DNA of 64,000 nucleotides from positions 1 through 64,000 of the forward strand of contig NZ_JSEH01000020.1 of NCBI RefSeq assembly GCF_000801335.2, given 5' to 3'. Under the pieces are notes generated by a model, which searched no databases, had not been told where the DNA came from, and saw nothing but the letters and a program-made list of their open reading frames with translations. This DNA comes from Desulfovibrio sp. TomC (GTDB lineage: Bacteria; Desulfobacterota; Desulfovibrionia; Desulfovibrionales; Desulfovibrionaceae). The position numbers were made by a program, and so were the translations under genes. Positions 26,787-37,069 of this stretch are shown in pieces; the stretch's first letter is position 1; each line of letters begins with the position of its first letter.

Positions 26787-28319
26787 ATGGAGGCCGTTTT
26801 TTTTCGTTCGCTGGTTCGTGAGCTGATGGAAGCCCTGCCTGGCGCCCGGGTGGAAAAGGTGTTTCTGCCGGTGCCCAATGTGGCCACCCTGACCTTCTAT
26901 CTGCCGGCCGGCCGGGTGATCCCCGGCTGCGAGGCCAAAAAAACCGTCCATCTCCACGTCCGCTACGGCACAGGCCGGTATTTTCTTTTCCTGTCCGGCC
27001 AGAAGACCGCCCAGCCGGAACGTGCGCCATCGGCGGCCATGCGCCTGCGCAAATATCTGCGCGGCCGGCGCGTGCGGCAGGTGGTGGCCGACTGGCCCCG
27101 CCGTCGGCTCGTCCTCGCCTTTACCGGCGAAGGTCCGGCCCTGGCCCTTGATCCCCGCTCCTTCCCGGTCCTTATTGATGCCCCTGCCCCGGAGCAGCCG
27201 ACGCTGCCGGAACCCGCCTGGCCATCCCTTGAGGCCGCCGTCGGCGACCCTGATATCTGGCAGGCCCATCCCCAGCTTTCCCCGAATCTCCGCCGCCGTC
27301 TGATCGCCCTGCCGGCAACGGAACGCTCGACCGTCTACTCCCGGCTGGCTGCAGGCGCGGCCGACGGCTTTTTCCTGGAGCAAAAAAACGGCGAACCGCT
27401 GGCCCTGTGGCCCGTAGACTGGCCCGGCACGCTGCCGCGGACGCACACCGTCAAAGCCTTTGCCACGGCCTTGGAAGCCGCTGCCGCCTTCGGCCTGCCC
27501 CTGGCTTTTGGCGAGGTCTCAGGCCGCCGGGACGCCCCCGAGGTCGCAGCCGGGGTCGCCTCCCGGCGACGGCAGGCCCGGGCCATGGATCGCCTGGCCG
27601 CTGACGAAACCCGGATGCGGGCCTTTATTGCCCGCAAGGTTGACGCCGACGCCATTGCCGCCAACCTCCACACTTTGAATAAAACCGCTAAAATTCCAGA
27701 ACTTTCCCTGCCTACACCGGAAGGCGGCCGACAGACGCTGCGGCTTGATCCGGCATTGACCATCCTCGGCAACATGCAAAAGCTCTATCATTTGGCGGCT
27801 AAAGGCGAACGAGGGTTGGCCGCCATCGCCACCCGCCGTAGGGACTTGCAAGGCGCAAAAAAAGACTTACAAGGTCGGGAACACCGTCTGCAACACGCCG
27901 CCGTCAGTCCGAGTCCGTCAGGCAGCCTCAAGGGTGTCGCCGCGCATGTCTACCGCACCTCAGACGGCTTTTTGGCCCTGCGAGGCAAAAACGCCAAGGC
28001 CAACGACCAGCTCCTGCGCCTTGCCAGCCCCTTTGACCTGTGGTTCCACGCAGCCGACGGCCCGGGAGCGCATGTGATCCTGCGCCGTGACCATCCCGGC
28101 CGCGAAGTGCCGCGCCAAAGCCTTCTGGAGGCGGCAGGACTGGCCGCCCTGGCCAGCTGCGCCGCCGGCTCGGGCGCGGCCGACGTGTGGATGGCCCGGG
28201 TGGGCGATGTCCGGCGCGTCAAGGGCGCGGCTCCGGGGCAGGTGACGGTGTCGCGGATTTTGGAAACGGTGCGGGCGGCTGTGGACCCGACCCTGGAATC
28301 ACTGCGGGAACCAACATGA
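26787..28319 (+). CDS. NFACT family protein (RqcH/Rqc2-like)
   Basis: A 510-residue protein. The N-terminal NFACT-N domain starts MEAVFFRSLVRELMEALPGA, the family opening, and includes LALDPRSFPVL. A helical middle (~290-370) with LHTLNKTAKIPEL leads to the C-terminal NFACT-R/DUF814 domain: VYRTSDGFLALRGKNAKAND, SPFDLWFHAADGPGAHVILR and VKGAAPGQVTVSRI. Bacterial members (RqcH) bind stalled 50S subunits and recruit tRNA-Ala to add C-terminal alanine tails. The central coiled-coil is shorter than in RqcH of Firmicutes, so RqcH activity is likely but not proven. GGAGG precedes ATG 26787. It lies between dksA and phoH on the same strand. Confidence 0.88.
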   Translation: MEAVFFRSLVRELMEALPGARVEKVFLPVPNVATLTFYLPAGRVIPGCEAKKTVHLHVRYGTGRYFLFLSGQKTAQPERAPSAAMRLRKYLRGRRVRQVVADWPRRRLVLAFTGEGPALALDPRSFPVLIDAPAPEQPTLPEPAWPSLEAAVGDPDIWQAHPQLSPNLRRRLIALPATERSTVYSRLAAGAADGFFLEQKNGEPLALWPVDWPGTLPRTHTVKAFATALEAAAAFGLPLAFGEVSGRRDAPEVAAGVASRRRQARAMDRLAADETRMRAFIARKVDADAIAANLHTLNKTAKIPELSLPTPEGGRQTLRLDPALTILGNMQKLYHLAAKGERGLAAIATRRRDLQGAKKDLQGREHRLQHAAVSPSPSGSLKGVAAHVYRTSDGFLALRGKNAKANDQLLRLASPFDLWFHAADGPGAHVILRRDHPGREVPRQSLLEAAGLAALASCAAGSGAADVWMARVGDVRRVKGAAPGQVTVSRILETVRAAVDPTLESLREPT

Positions 28320-28413
28320 TCGCACGGTTTTACTTGTTCTTGCGGATGCGTTGTATTATTTGCGTGACCGGAGTGCGCGCAGGTTTCGGACCGCAAACGG
28401 GCGTTGTGACGTT

Positions 28414-29362
<949 letters not shown>

Positions 29363-29388
<26 letters not shown>

Positions 29389-31669
29389 GCGGGCCATGAA
29401 AGGCCCCTCCCCGGTCCAGTCGGCAAACGGGTTCACGGTTCCCGACTGGGCGCCGGGTTTTCTGTTTTTCCTGGCCGTCACCTTCACCTTGTGTTTCGTT
29501 GCCCGCCTGGGCCTTGACACCTCGGTGCGCCTTTTCACGGCCGGCGAGATCGCCACCCAGGACGTGGCCGCCGATCAGACCATGCAGATCGAGGACATGG
29601 AAGCCACGGCCCGTCGCCGCGAGCAGGTGACCGAGTCCCAGCCGCCGGTCTTTGACGTCAGCCCCCTGCCCTATGAGGCCCTGGCCAAAAACGTCGAGGA
29701 TATTCTCACTTCGGTCCGCGCAGCCGCTCCGGGCGAGGACCTGGAGAAACTGCGCTGGCAAATCGCTGAAAATCTCAATACCGAGATCGGCGGCGACATC
29801 ATCGAGGTCTGGCGGCAGGACGATTTTCGAAATCTCCTGCAAAAAGACGTATTGCCCTGGCTCAAGGAGAACTACGAACCGGGCGTTGTCAGCAACTCCT
29901 CGGTCTTTATGCCGTACAAAAGCGGCATCCTCCTGCGCGACCTGCCCTCGAAGATGGAAACGTTGCGCGTCGATACCCACGACATCAAAGATACCAAACA
30001 GATCAAGGACGACCTGGAGCATCTGCTCAAGGTCTCGCTCAACAAGCCCTTCCGTCTGCGAAAAGCCGTTTACACCCTGGTCTATCCGCTCATTGCCCCC
30101 AGCATGACGCTGAACCAGGACACCACCCAGGTCCGCAAGGCCGAGATCGCCCGGGCCGTGGAACCGCTCTATTATATCATTAAGAAGGGTGAGATCATTG
30201 TGCGCCAGGGCGAGCGGGTGGGACCGATCCAGCAACTCAAGCTCCAGGCGCTGTATTCCCACCGCAAGGGTCCCTACAACCTTCTGCGGGCCACGGGTCT
30301 GTTTGGCATGTGCCTTATGTTCCTGGCCGTGCTGTACGTCTCCCTGGAACGGGCCGGCATCAAGCGGATACGCAGTACGGACTGGGTGTTTCTCGGGGTG
30401 GTGCTGCTCATCTTCGGCATGCTGGCCAAGATGGCCGATGTGGTCACGCTGCCCGGCGGCGGCGGACTGCCGGAGGCAACGCGCTCGATCTATTTTGCCT
30501 TCAGCCTGCCCATGGCCGGCGCGGCCGGCATCCTGGCGCTCTTTTTCTCCAAGCGCCTGTGCATCTTCATAAGCCTCATCCTGTCCTTTCTGGCCGCCAA
30601 CATGGTGTACGCCGGCATTGGCGTCTTTTGCTATTATTTTGTCGGTTCGATGATCTACATCTATCTCATCAAGCGTTCGGAAACCCGCTCCCAGCTCTTC
30701 AAATCCGTGCTGCCGCTGCTGGCCGCGCTCTATGTCATGTGGGTTTCGGTCAATCTGATGGACTTAAACGACCCGTCGGTGGTCGGGGCGGGACTGGCCT
30801 TCGTCACCCTGTCCGCCTTCCTGTCGCTTCTGGCCGTGGTCGGCATCGCCCCGATCATGGAGCTTATTTTCGGCTACACCTCGCGTTTCCGGCTGATGGA
30901 ACTTTTAAACCTGGAGCAGCCACTGCTCCAGGAGCTCATGGTCAAGGCGCCGGGCACCTACCACCACTCGCTTATTGTCTCCAACATGGTGGAGGCCGGG
31001 GCCCGCAACATCGGGGCCAACCCGCTTTTGGCCAAGGTGGCGGCGCTCTACCACGACATCGGCAAGCTCAAAAACCCGCACTATTTCATTGAAAACATCT
31101 CCTGCAAGGAAAATCGCCACAACAAGCTCGCCCCGTCCATGAGCGCGCTGATCCTCATTTCCCACGTCAAAAAAGGCATCGAGCTGGCCCGGGAACATCG
31201 TCTGGGCGAGGCGCTGACCGATCTCATCGGCCAGCACCACGGCACCACGCTCATTGCCTACTTCTACCACAAGGCCAAGGAACTGGCCGAGGCCAAGGGC
31301 GATGATCCCATCCGCGAGGCTGACTACCGCTACCCCGGTCCCAAGCCCCAGTCCAAGGAGGCGGGACTGATTCTTCTGGCCGACGCCATCGAGGCCTCCA
31401 GCCGCACCCTGGTCGATCCGACGCCGAGCCGCATCAAGGGCCATATCCAAAACATCGTGCGCAAGATCTATACCGAGGGCGAACTGGACGAGTCGCAGTT
31501 GACGCTCAAGGACCTGACGCTTCTGACCGACACCTTCCACCGTATCCTGACCGGCATCTTCCACCAGCGCATCGAATACCCCAGCGCCAAGACGACCGAA
31601 AAAAACGGCAAGCACCGCGAAGAGCCTGCCTGCGCGTTGGACCCCAAGGCTGCGGAACACGCCGCATGA
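29363..31669 (+). CDS. pgpH: 7TM-HD family phosphohydrolase (PgpH-like c-di-AMP phosphodiesterase)
   Basis: A 768-residue inner-membrane protein. After a short cytoplasmic start and TM1 (FLFFLAVTFTLCFVARLGL) comes an extracytoplasmic 7TMR-HDED domain (~55-290), then a block of seven helices (~300-500) and a cytoplasmic HD domain with TYHHSLIVSNMVEAGARNIG, ALYHDIGKLKNPHYFIEN and LIGQHHGTTLIAYFYHKAKE. Members studied in Listeria hydrolyse c-di-AMP to pApA. HD residues appear complete. Gene order phoH-pgpH-ybeY is widely conserved. The first codons lie within phoH and the stop overlaps the ybeY start as ATGA. Whether this organism makes c-di-AMP cannot be seen from the window. Confidence 0.93.
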
Positions 31670-32094
31670 TAGGCCTTGCCCGGGGCGTGTTCGCCCCTGA
31701 TCTGCCGGCCTCCCGGCCCGAACTGGCCGCCCTGTGCCAGGCCATCCAGGAGGCCCTGGACCTCACGGGCCGGGAGTTCGATTTGCATGTGGCCGGCGAC
31801 GGCGCTATCGAAGCGCTTAACCGGGAGTTTCTGGGCCTGCCCGGTCCCACCAACATCTTAAGCTTCCCGGCCGAAGACCCGGATCGGCCGGACTATCTGG
31901 GCGAAATGGCGCTGAGCCTCGACGCCGTTTCCCGCGAGGCCTTCCTCTACGGCCAGCCGCCGGGCCTGCACATGGCAAGGCTCCTCGCCCACGGATTTCT
32001 CCATCTGGCCGGCCTGGACCATGGGCCACTCATGGAGTCGCTGACCGAAACGGCCGCCGAAGCCGCGGCCGACCGCCTGGGCCTAGCCGACTGA
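31666..32094 (+). CDS. ybeY: Endoribonuclease YbeY
   Basis: A 142-residue metalloprotein of the UPF0054 family. The zinc site is in HGFLHLAGLDH, the H-x3-H-x5-H signature, and the fold start shows LGLPGPTNILSFPAE, the usual 'TDVLSFP' segment with Asn for Asp. YbeY acts in 16S rRNA 3' end maturation and ribosome quality control, with PhoH/YbeZ as a partner. The ATG overlaps the stop of pgpH as ATGA. The protein is slightly short but complete. It is the last gene of the phoH-pgpH-ybeY operon. Confidence 0.95.
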   Translation: MIGLARGVFAPDLPASRPELAALCQAIQEALDLTGREFDLHVAGDGAIEALNREFLGLPGPTNILSFPAEDPDRPDYLGEMALSLDAVSREAFLYGQPPGLHMARLLAHGFLHLAGLDHGPLMESLTETAAEAAADRLGLAD

Positions 32095-32193
32095 CCAAGG
32101 CCCGCCCCCTCTTTTGGCGCTTTGGCGCGGCCGGCCGCCTCCGGCCGGACCGCCAGCCTGGACAGGGGACCGGGAGTCTTTTACGGTGGCCGG

Positions 32194-32625
32194 ATGGGAC
32201 ACCCGCCACTGGAAATCTTCGCCTTCGAGCAACGCACACCACTTGAACTGCCGCTCTATCTGGCCACGGTCTCGGCTGGTTTTCCCTCGCCGGCCGAGGA
32301 CTATATCGACAAGAAGCTCGACTTAAACGAGCACCTCGTGCGCCATCCGGCCGCCACCTTTTTCGTGCGCGTGGACGGCGATTCCATGCGCGACGCCAAT
32401 GTGGCCTCGGGCGACATTCTGGTGGTGGACCGGGCCGTGACGGCCAGGGACGGCCATATCGTCATCGCCGCCCTGGACGGCGAGCTGACGGTCAAGCGTC
32501 TGCGCCGCCAGGACGGCCGGCTCTACCTCGTGCCGGACAATCCCGACTACGCCGCCGTGGAAGTCTCCGCCGAAGCCTCCTTCGAGGTCTGGGGCGTGGT
32601 CACCTACATCATCCACAAGGCCTGA
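32194..32625 (+). CDS. umuD: UmuD-like SOS peptidase (LexA-type S24)
   Basis: A 143-residue peptidase S24 protein. A probable self-cleavage site Ala-Gly is in ATVSAGFPSPAEDYIDKKLD, the nucleophile Ser is in RVDGDSMRDANV and the general-base Lys in GELTVKRLRRQDGR. There is no N-terminal helix-turn-helix, so it is UmuD rather than LexA. After RecA-stimulated self-cleavage, the dimer joins UmuC to form DNA polymerase V. The chosen ATG 32194 is supported by the family start; the frame is open to 32122. umuC begins 3 bases downstream. No clear LexA box is visible in the 100 bases upstream. Confidence 0.93.
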   Translation: MGHPPLEIFAFEQRTPLELPLYLATVSAGFPSPAEDYIDKKLDLNEHLVRHPAATFFVRVDGDSMRDANVASGDILVVDRAVTARDGHIVIAALDGELTVKRLRRQDGRLYLVPDNPDYAAVEVSAEASFEVWGVVTYIIHKA

Positions 32626-32628
32626 TCC

Positions 32629-33909
32629 GTGCCCACGACCACCTTTGCCCTGGTTGACTGCAACAATTTCTATGCCTCGTGCGAACGGGTGTTCGCCCCG
32701 CATCTGGCCGGCCGGCCGGTGGTGGTGTTGTCCAACAACGATGGCTGCATCATCGCCCGCTCGGCCGAAGCCAAGGCCCTGGGCGTCCCCATGGGCCAGC
32801 CGGCCTTTCAGTGCCGGGACCTGTTCGCCCGGCACGGCATCGCGGTCTTTTCCTCCAACTACGCCCTCTACGGCGACATGTCGGCCCGGGTCATGGTCAC
32901 CTTGTCACGGTTCGCCCCGGCCATGGAAATCTATTCCATTGACGAGGCCTTTCTCGACCTGACGGGACTGCCCGGCGGGGCGGCGGGGCAGGCCCGGCGC
33001 ATTCGGGAGACGGTGGCGCGCTGGACCGGCATCCCGGTGTCCGTGGGTATCGGCCCGACCAAGACCCTGGCCAAACTGGCCAACCGGGCCGCCAAAAAGC
33101 ACCCGGCCTGCGACGGCGTCCTGGATTTTTCGACCCATCCCGACCCGGATGCGCTCCTGGAAAGTGTCCCGATAGAAGACGTCTGGGGCATCGGCCGTCG
33201 CTACGGGGCCATGCTGGCCGGGCACGGCATCCTGTCGGCCCGGGCCTTTCGGGACCTGCCCCGGGAGTTTGTGCAAAAACGCATGACTGTCCAGGGCGTG
33301 CACACCCAGCTTGAACTGCGCGGCTTTTCCTGCCTCGATCTGGAAAAGGCCCCGCCGGCTCCGAAAACGCTCATGTCCTCGCGCTCGTTTGGCCGGGCAG
33401 TGACCGTCAGGGACGAACTGGCCGAGGCCCTGGCCGAATACGTGTCCCGGGTGGCGGCCAAACTGCGGCGACGCGGGCTTGTCGCTTCCGGAATGCAGGT
33501 GTTCGTGCAGACCTATGCCGATGCCTCGGGCCGCCCGCCCTACGCCAATACCGCCTGTGCCGCGCCGCCGTCCCCGACCGATCACACCGCCACGCTGATC
33601 AGTCTGGCCGGCCGGGCGCTTGCCGACATCTTTCGGCCGGGCTGGCGCTACAAAAAGGCCGGGGTGATCCTCCTTGGCCTGGAATCCCGGGCCGGCCGCC
33701 AGCTCTCCCTCCTGGACGCGCCGGCTCCCGAAGCGGCCCGCAACGCCCGCCTCATGGCCGCCCTGGACGCCGTCAACGCCAAATGGGGGAAAGACACCCT
33801 GGCCCCGGCCGCCTGCGGCATTGGCAAGCTCTGGGCCATGCGCCAGGAGAAACGCTCCCCGCGCTACACCACGGTCTGGGACGAGCTGCCCGTGGCCAGG
33901 GCCGGCTGA
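32629..33909 (+). CDS. umuC: DNA polymerase V catalytic subunit UmuC
   Basis: A 426-residue Y-family translesion polymerase. It begins at GTG 32629 with ALVDCNNFYASCERVFAP, carrying the first catalytic Asp; the second acidic pair is in EIYSIDEAFLDLTGL. The thumb region has VSVGIGPTKTLAKLANRAAK and IEDVWGIGRRYGAMLAGHGI, and the little-finger domain RSFGRAVTVRDELAEALAEY. The C-terminal UmuC-specific tail with GKDTLAPAACGIGKLWAMRQ and YTTVWDELPVA is present, so it is UmuC and not DinB. It lies 3 bases after umuD and forms the usual operon. Confidence 0.96.
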   Translation: MPTTTFALVDCNNFYASCERVFAPHLAGRPVVVLSNNDGCIIARSAEAKALGVPMGQPAFQCRDLFARHGIAVFSSNYALYGDMSARVMVTLSRFAPAMEIYSIDEAFLDLTGLPGGAAGQARRIRETVARWTGIPVSVGIGPTKTLAKLANRAAKKHPACDGVLDFSTHPDPDALLESVPIEDVWGIGRRYGAMLAGHGILSARAFRDLPREFVQKRMTVQGVHTQLELRGFSCLDLEKAPPAPKTLMSSRSFGRAVTVRDELAEALAEYVSRVAAKLRRRGLVASGMQVFVQTYADASGRPPYANTACAAPPSPTDHTATLISLAGRALADIFRPGWRYKKAGVILLGLESRAGRQLSLLDAPAPEAARNARLMAALDAVNAKWGKDTLAPAACGIGKLWAMRQEKRSPRYTTVWDELPVARAG

Positions 33910-34118
33910 GAGGAACTGGACACGGGCCGGTCACACGGAGAGGCGGCCGGGATGTCCCACCGGCCTGGGCGGGTTTGCTCCGGGCTTGGACGTACGGTGG
34001 GCGGCCGCTCCCTGGCCTCGCCTCAGGGCCGTGTCCACCGGTCCCCGATCCGATGGTCCGGCAATCAATCCGGGGCGGCGTCGCCCGGTAACCGCAGCAA
34101 GTCCGAGGAGAAGTCGGC

Positions 34119-34835
34119 ATGGCCCTTTTCACCGTCGAAAACCTGATCGCCTTTCTGACGTTGTCGGCCCTGGAAATCGTCCTTGGCATCGACAACATCG
34201 TCTTTATCGCCATCATTTCCAATGCCCTGCCAGCCGAAATACAGTCCCGGGCCAGGAAGATCGGTCTGCTTTTGGCCATGGGCACCCGCATCCTGCTCCT
34301 TTTGGGCATCACCTGGGTCATGGGACTGACCGCGCCAATCTTTGCCGTGCTTGGCCATGTAGTCACCGGCCGCGACATCGTGCTTCTGGCCGGGGGCCTC
34401 TTTCTCATCGCCAAATCCACCTTCGAGATTCACGAAAAGATCGAACCGGACAAGGGGACGGAACACGTCGGCCGCAAGGTCCGGGGCTTTGCCGCCGCCG
34501 TGACCCAAATCGCCATCCTGGACATCGTCTTTTCCCTGGATTCGGTCATTACGGCTGTGGGCATGTCCGGGGAAATCGTGGTCATGGTGGCGGCAGTGGT
34601 GGCGGCGGTCCTGGTCATGATGCTTTTCGCCGACGCCATCAGCCATTTTGTGTCGCGCCATCCGACGATACAGATGCTGGCCTTGTCGTTTCTGATCCTC
34701 ATCGGCGTCTTCCTGGTGGCCGAGGGCCTGGGCCGACATATCGACCGGGGCTATATCTATTTCGCCATGGCCTTTTCCCTGCTTGTCGAGCTGCTCAACC
34801 TGCGGGCGCGCAAGGCCGATGCCGACGGACACTGA
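34119..34835 (+). CDS. TerC-family integral membrane protein
   Basis: A 238-residue membrane protein with about seven helices. It starts FLTLSALEIVLGIDNIVFIA, the TerC hallmark with acidic residues inside helices, and repeats the motif in ILDIVFSLDSVITAVGMSG. TerC relatives (Alx, MeeF/MeeY) export manganese or assist membrane metalloproteins. A GAGGAG site precedes ATG 34119. The gene is alone, with a 209-base leader after umuC and a hairpin repeat after it. I looked for a manganese riboswitch in the leader and did not find one. Metal export is inferred from the family. Confidence 0.92.
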   Translation: MALFTVENLIAFLTLSALEIVLGIDNIVFIAIISNALPAEIQSRARKIGLLLAMGTRILLLLGITWVMGLTAPIFAVLGHVVTGRDIVLLAGGLFLIAKSTFEIHEKIEPDKGTEHVGRKVRGFAAAVTQIAILDIVFSLDSVITAVGMSGEIVVMVAAVVAAVLVMMLFADAISHFVSRHPTIQMLALSFLILIGVFLVAEGLGRHIDRGYIYFAMAFSLLVELLNLRARKADADGH

Positions 34836-34875
34836 TCACACCATGAGGGTGGTGCAAAAAGAGGGCAGGGGAAGA

Positions 34876-34942
34876 GGCTTCCGGCGGCCGGGGGCCTCAG
34901 GCCCCCGGACCCCCAAATGGGAGAAGTTTTTCAAGGGGTTCC
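34876..34942. repeat. Dispersed hairpin repeat copy ahead of the methyltransferase gene
   Basis: Constant arm GCTTCCGGCGG, then the perfect hairpin CCGGGGGCC-TCA-GGCCCCCGG, then ACCCCCAAATGGGAG and the tail TTTTTCAAGGGGTTCC that ends exactly at the next ATG. The AAGGGG of the tail is the only ribosome site available to that gene. Confidence 0.8.
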
Positions 34943-35737
34943 ATGCGCGAACTGCACGGACATGATACGAGCCGGACGGCCCGGGCTGCCTTCCCGCGCG
35001 GGCTGACCCAGCCCGAAGGCGGGTTCCGCTTCGGCAGCGACGCCCTGCTCCTGGCTGCCTTTGCCGCAACGCTGCCCGGGACACGGGCCGCCGATCTGGG
35101 CACCGGTTGCGGAGCGGCCGGCCTGGGCTGGCTCTTGGCCGCCCCCGACCCGGCGGGCACAGTGCTCGGCCTGGACAAGGACCCGGCCATGGCGGCGGCC
35201 GCCGGACAAAACGCTGCGGCCCTGGGGCTGGCCGACCGTTTTACGGCCGGCTGCGTCGATGTCCGGGCCATCCGCGAGGCCGACCAGCCCGGCCCGGAGT
35301 CCTGCGATCTCATCTTGTGCAACCCGCCCTACCGCGACCCGGCTTCGGGACGCCGGCCGGCCGGGCAGGCCCGGGACGCTGCCCGGTTCGAGGTGGACGG
35401 CAGCCTGCCGGATTTTGCCGCCGCCGCAGCCTATCTCCTGGTCAACAAGGGGACGTTCGCCTGCATCCATCTGGCCGAGCGCCTGACCCACGTGACCGCC
35501 GCCCTGGCCGCCTGTCGCCTGGAGATCAAACGCATCCTGCCCATAAGCCCGCGGGCCGGCGTACCGGCCCGGCAGGTGCTCCTGGCCGCCAGCAAAAACG
35601 GCGGCCAGGGACTGGTCCTTGAGCCACCCCTGCTGCTCTATCAGGGGACCGGCCGCGATACCCGCCTGACCGGCGCCGCCCTGGCCTTTTGCCCCTTCCT
35701 GGCTTGCAACCCGGCCCCGGGCGAGGCTGCCAAATAA
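34943..35737 (+). CDS. N6-adenine tRNA methyltransferase-like protein (TrmN6/YfiC family)
   Basis: A 264-residue class I methyltransferase. N-terminal LTQPEGGFRFGSDALLLAAF is the family signature near the SAM site; motif I is ADLGTGCGAAGLGWLLA, and the catalytic NPPY is in LILCNPPYRDPASGRR. The E. coli relative methylates A37 of tRNA1-Val. A late segment RILPISPRAGVPARQVLLAA also fits the family. The start ATG 34943 directly follows a dispersed repeat whose AAGGGG serves as ribosome site. It is alone on the plus strand and ends in a hairpin shared with a convergent small gene. The exact tRNA target is not known. Confidence 0.87.
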   Translation: MRELHGHDTSRTARAAFPRGLTQPEGGFRFGSDALLLAAFAATLPGTRAADLGTGCGAAGLGWLLAAPDPAGTVLGLDKDPAMAAAAGQNAAALGLADRFTAGCVDVRAIREADQPGPESCDLILCNPPYRDPASGRRPAGQARDAARFEVDGSLPDFAAAAAYLLVNKGTFACIHLAERLTHVTAALAACRLEIKRILPISPRAGVPARQVLLAASKNGGQGLVLEPPLLLYQGTGRDTRLTGAALAFCPFLACNPAPGEAAK

Positions 35738-35739
35738 AA

Positions 35740-35763
35740 GAGGGGATGCCAAAGCATCCCCTC
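35740..35763 (-). terminator. Hairpin terminator for the small exported-protein gene
   Basis: GAGGGGATGC (35740-35749) pairs perfectly with GCATCCCCTC (35754-35763). On the minus strand TTTTATTT follows. It may also act on the plus-strand methyltransferase transcript. Confidence 0.8.
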
Positions 35764-35805
35764 GAGGCTGCAACGCGTCCTCCGTTGCCGCCTGCCCTCC
35801 CAAAA

Positions 35806-36054
35806 CTATTTTCTGCCGAAAAGCGTCTCCGGACGCGGACCGGCGTAGGCAGCAGCCTGGGGAACCTCCAGGCGGCGCTGGGACAGACTCGCCTCGGTCA
35901 ACCGGACCACCTCGCTTTGGGCTGCAGCCGTCACCGCCGGCGTCTCCCCGGACGTCTTGGCCTCTCTGGCCGGCAGCGCCGGCGGATCAGTCAGGTAACT
36001 GGCGGCCCCCAAAAAAGCGATGGCAGCGATGAGCAGCAGGCGTTTCATGTCCAT
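35806..36054 (-). CDS. Small putative exported protein
   Basis: An 82-residue protein that I do not recognise. Its N-terminus MDMKRLLLIAAIAFLGAASY is a good signal sequence or anchor, followed by a Pro/Ala/Thr-rich hydrophilic stretch and an end VPQAAAYAGPRPETLFGRK. The mature part would be about 60 residues with no cysteine. GGGGG lies against ATG 36054, and the in-frame ATG two codons later (36048) has better spacing and may be the true start. A convincing terminator follows, which supports that it is transcribed. Function unknown. Confidence 0.6.
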   Translation of the reverse strand: MDMKRLLLIAAIAFLGAASYLTDPPALPAREAKTSGETPAVTAAAQSEVVRLTEASLSQRRLEVPQAAAYAGPRPETLFGRK

Positions 36055-36437
36055 CCCCCGTAGTTGTCTACCGCAAGCGGCGTTCCAGGATATATCCTCC
36101 TAGGAGCCAGTATCGTGCCAACCATAGACACGCAAAAGACAAGCAATTACAAGGGGTAAATCTGCACTTTGGCGGACCGTGTCGCTGCTTACCAAAAAAT
36201 AGGAGGCATCCGGCAGGAAAATTGCCCATATTTCAAGAATTCGGTTTTCCGCCGGCAGCCCAACCCGTCGTCCTGCCGTCCTACGCAACCACGGGCGACG
36301 CAGAGGCGACACCGCCCGCCGATTTGGCAGCGTACCCGGGCAAATCAAACGAACCCCAGGCGGGATTCCAAAGGGCACTGCCCTTTGGCCGCCGGAGGCA
36401 TTCCCCTTTTTCACTGACACGCCCCGGTGCCGGCCCG
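36055..36437. other. Gene-free stretch
   Basis: No convincing coding sequence is visible. The left part is AT-richer and holds the promoter region of the small exported-protein gene. A reversed copy of the dispersed hairpin repeat sits at 36355-36400. Short open frames on the plus strand have no protein-like composition. Confidence 0.5.
36355..36400 (-). repeat. Dispersed hairpin repeat, reversed copy
   Basis: CCAAAGGGC (36368-36376) pairs with GCCCTTTGG (36380-36388) and is followed by CCGCCGGAGGC, the reverse complement of the constant arm. The stem sequence differs fully from the other copies but still pairs perfectly. It lies downstream of the AMMECR1 gene. Confidence 0.75.
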
Positions 36438-36989
36438 TTAAAAAACTTCCGCCTCGAACCAGAAAAGCGTCGTCTTCGGGTCCTTCCAGCAGCCCTGGGC
36501 CAAGCCGGCCTTGTGGCAGGTCTGGTCCAGAAACGTCTCCCGGTCCCAGCCCCACTCCACCGGCACCTGGGGCAGGAGCAGGCCGGAACGGCTCCCCTGG
36601 CGCACCAGCAGGCCATGGCGGCCCACCGTCACCAACGCCGGGTCCGGACAAGGGGCCAGGGGGCTTAGAATGGAGATTTCAATGGCCACATTTTCAAACT
36701 CCCGACGCGACAACGGCGGGAAGCGCGGATCGCCAAAGGCGGCCGCCTCGGCCATGCCGGCTATGGTCTCGTAAAGCGGCCGGTCGCCCACAATATGGCC
36801 GATGCAGCCCCGCAGGCGGCCGTCAATGGTCAGGGTGACGAACGCGCCAAACTGGCGACGAAGCGTCTCGGTCGGCGGCGGCGGCAAGGGCGGCTCGCGT
36901 CCGGCCAGACGGGCGACAATGACGAGCCGGACTAATTCCTTGAGGTAGTGCTTTTCATCCGGGGTCAGGGTGAAGTGGAAGGCATCCAT
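36438..36989 (-). CDS. AMMECR1-domain protein (AmmeMemoRadiSam system protein A)
   Basis: A 183-residue soluble protein consisting of one AMMECR1 domain. Diagnostic parts are GAFVTLTIDGRLRGCIGHIV, AAAFGDPRFPPLSRREFENV, AIEISILSPL and a C-terminal GCWKDPKTTLFWFEAEVF. In many bacteria and archaea this protein is encoded with a Memo-family protein and a radical SAM enzyme; neither is in the window. The conserved Cys in RGCIGH is present. ATG 36989 has CAGGAG seven bases ahead. A longer frame upstream overlaps the next gene and is not used. The biochemical role is unknown. Confidence 0.9.
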   Translation of the reverse strand: MDAFHFTLTPDEKHYLKELVRLVIVARLAGREPPLPPPPTETLRRQFGAFVTLTIDGRLRGCIGHIVGDRPLYETIAGMAEAAAFGDPRFPPLSRREFENVAIEISILSPLAPCPDPALVTVGRHGLLVRQGSRSGLLLPQVPVEWGWDRETFLDQTCHKAGLAQGCWKDPKTTLFWFEAEVF

Positions 36990-37069
36990 GGCGTCTCCTG
37001 GGGGTAGGACAACCGTTTGACTTGCCCCCAGTGTGCCTCCCGGGCGGCGTAGAGGCAAGGGCTTGTCCT

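Noticed and set aside
32095-32193. LexA box ahead of umuDC.
   Set aside because: No CTG-N10-CAG or other known LexA dyad is visible; the lineage may use a different motif.
33910-34118. Possible manganese (yybP-ykoY) riboswitch in the terC leader.
   Set aside because: I could not find the conserved GGGGAGUA-type core or its paired elements; the leader is long but without recognisable structure.
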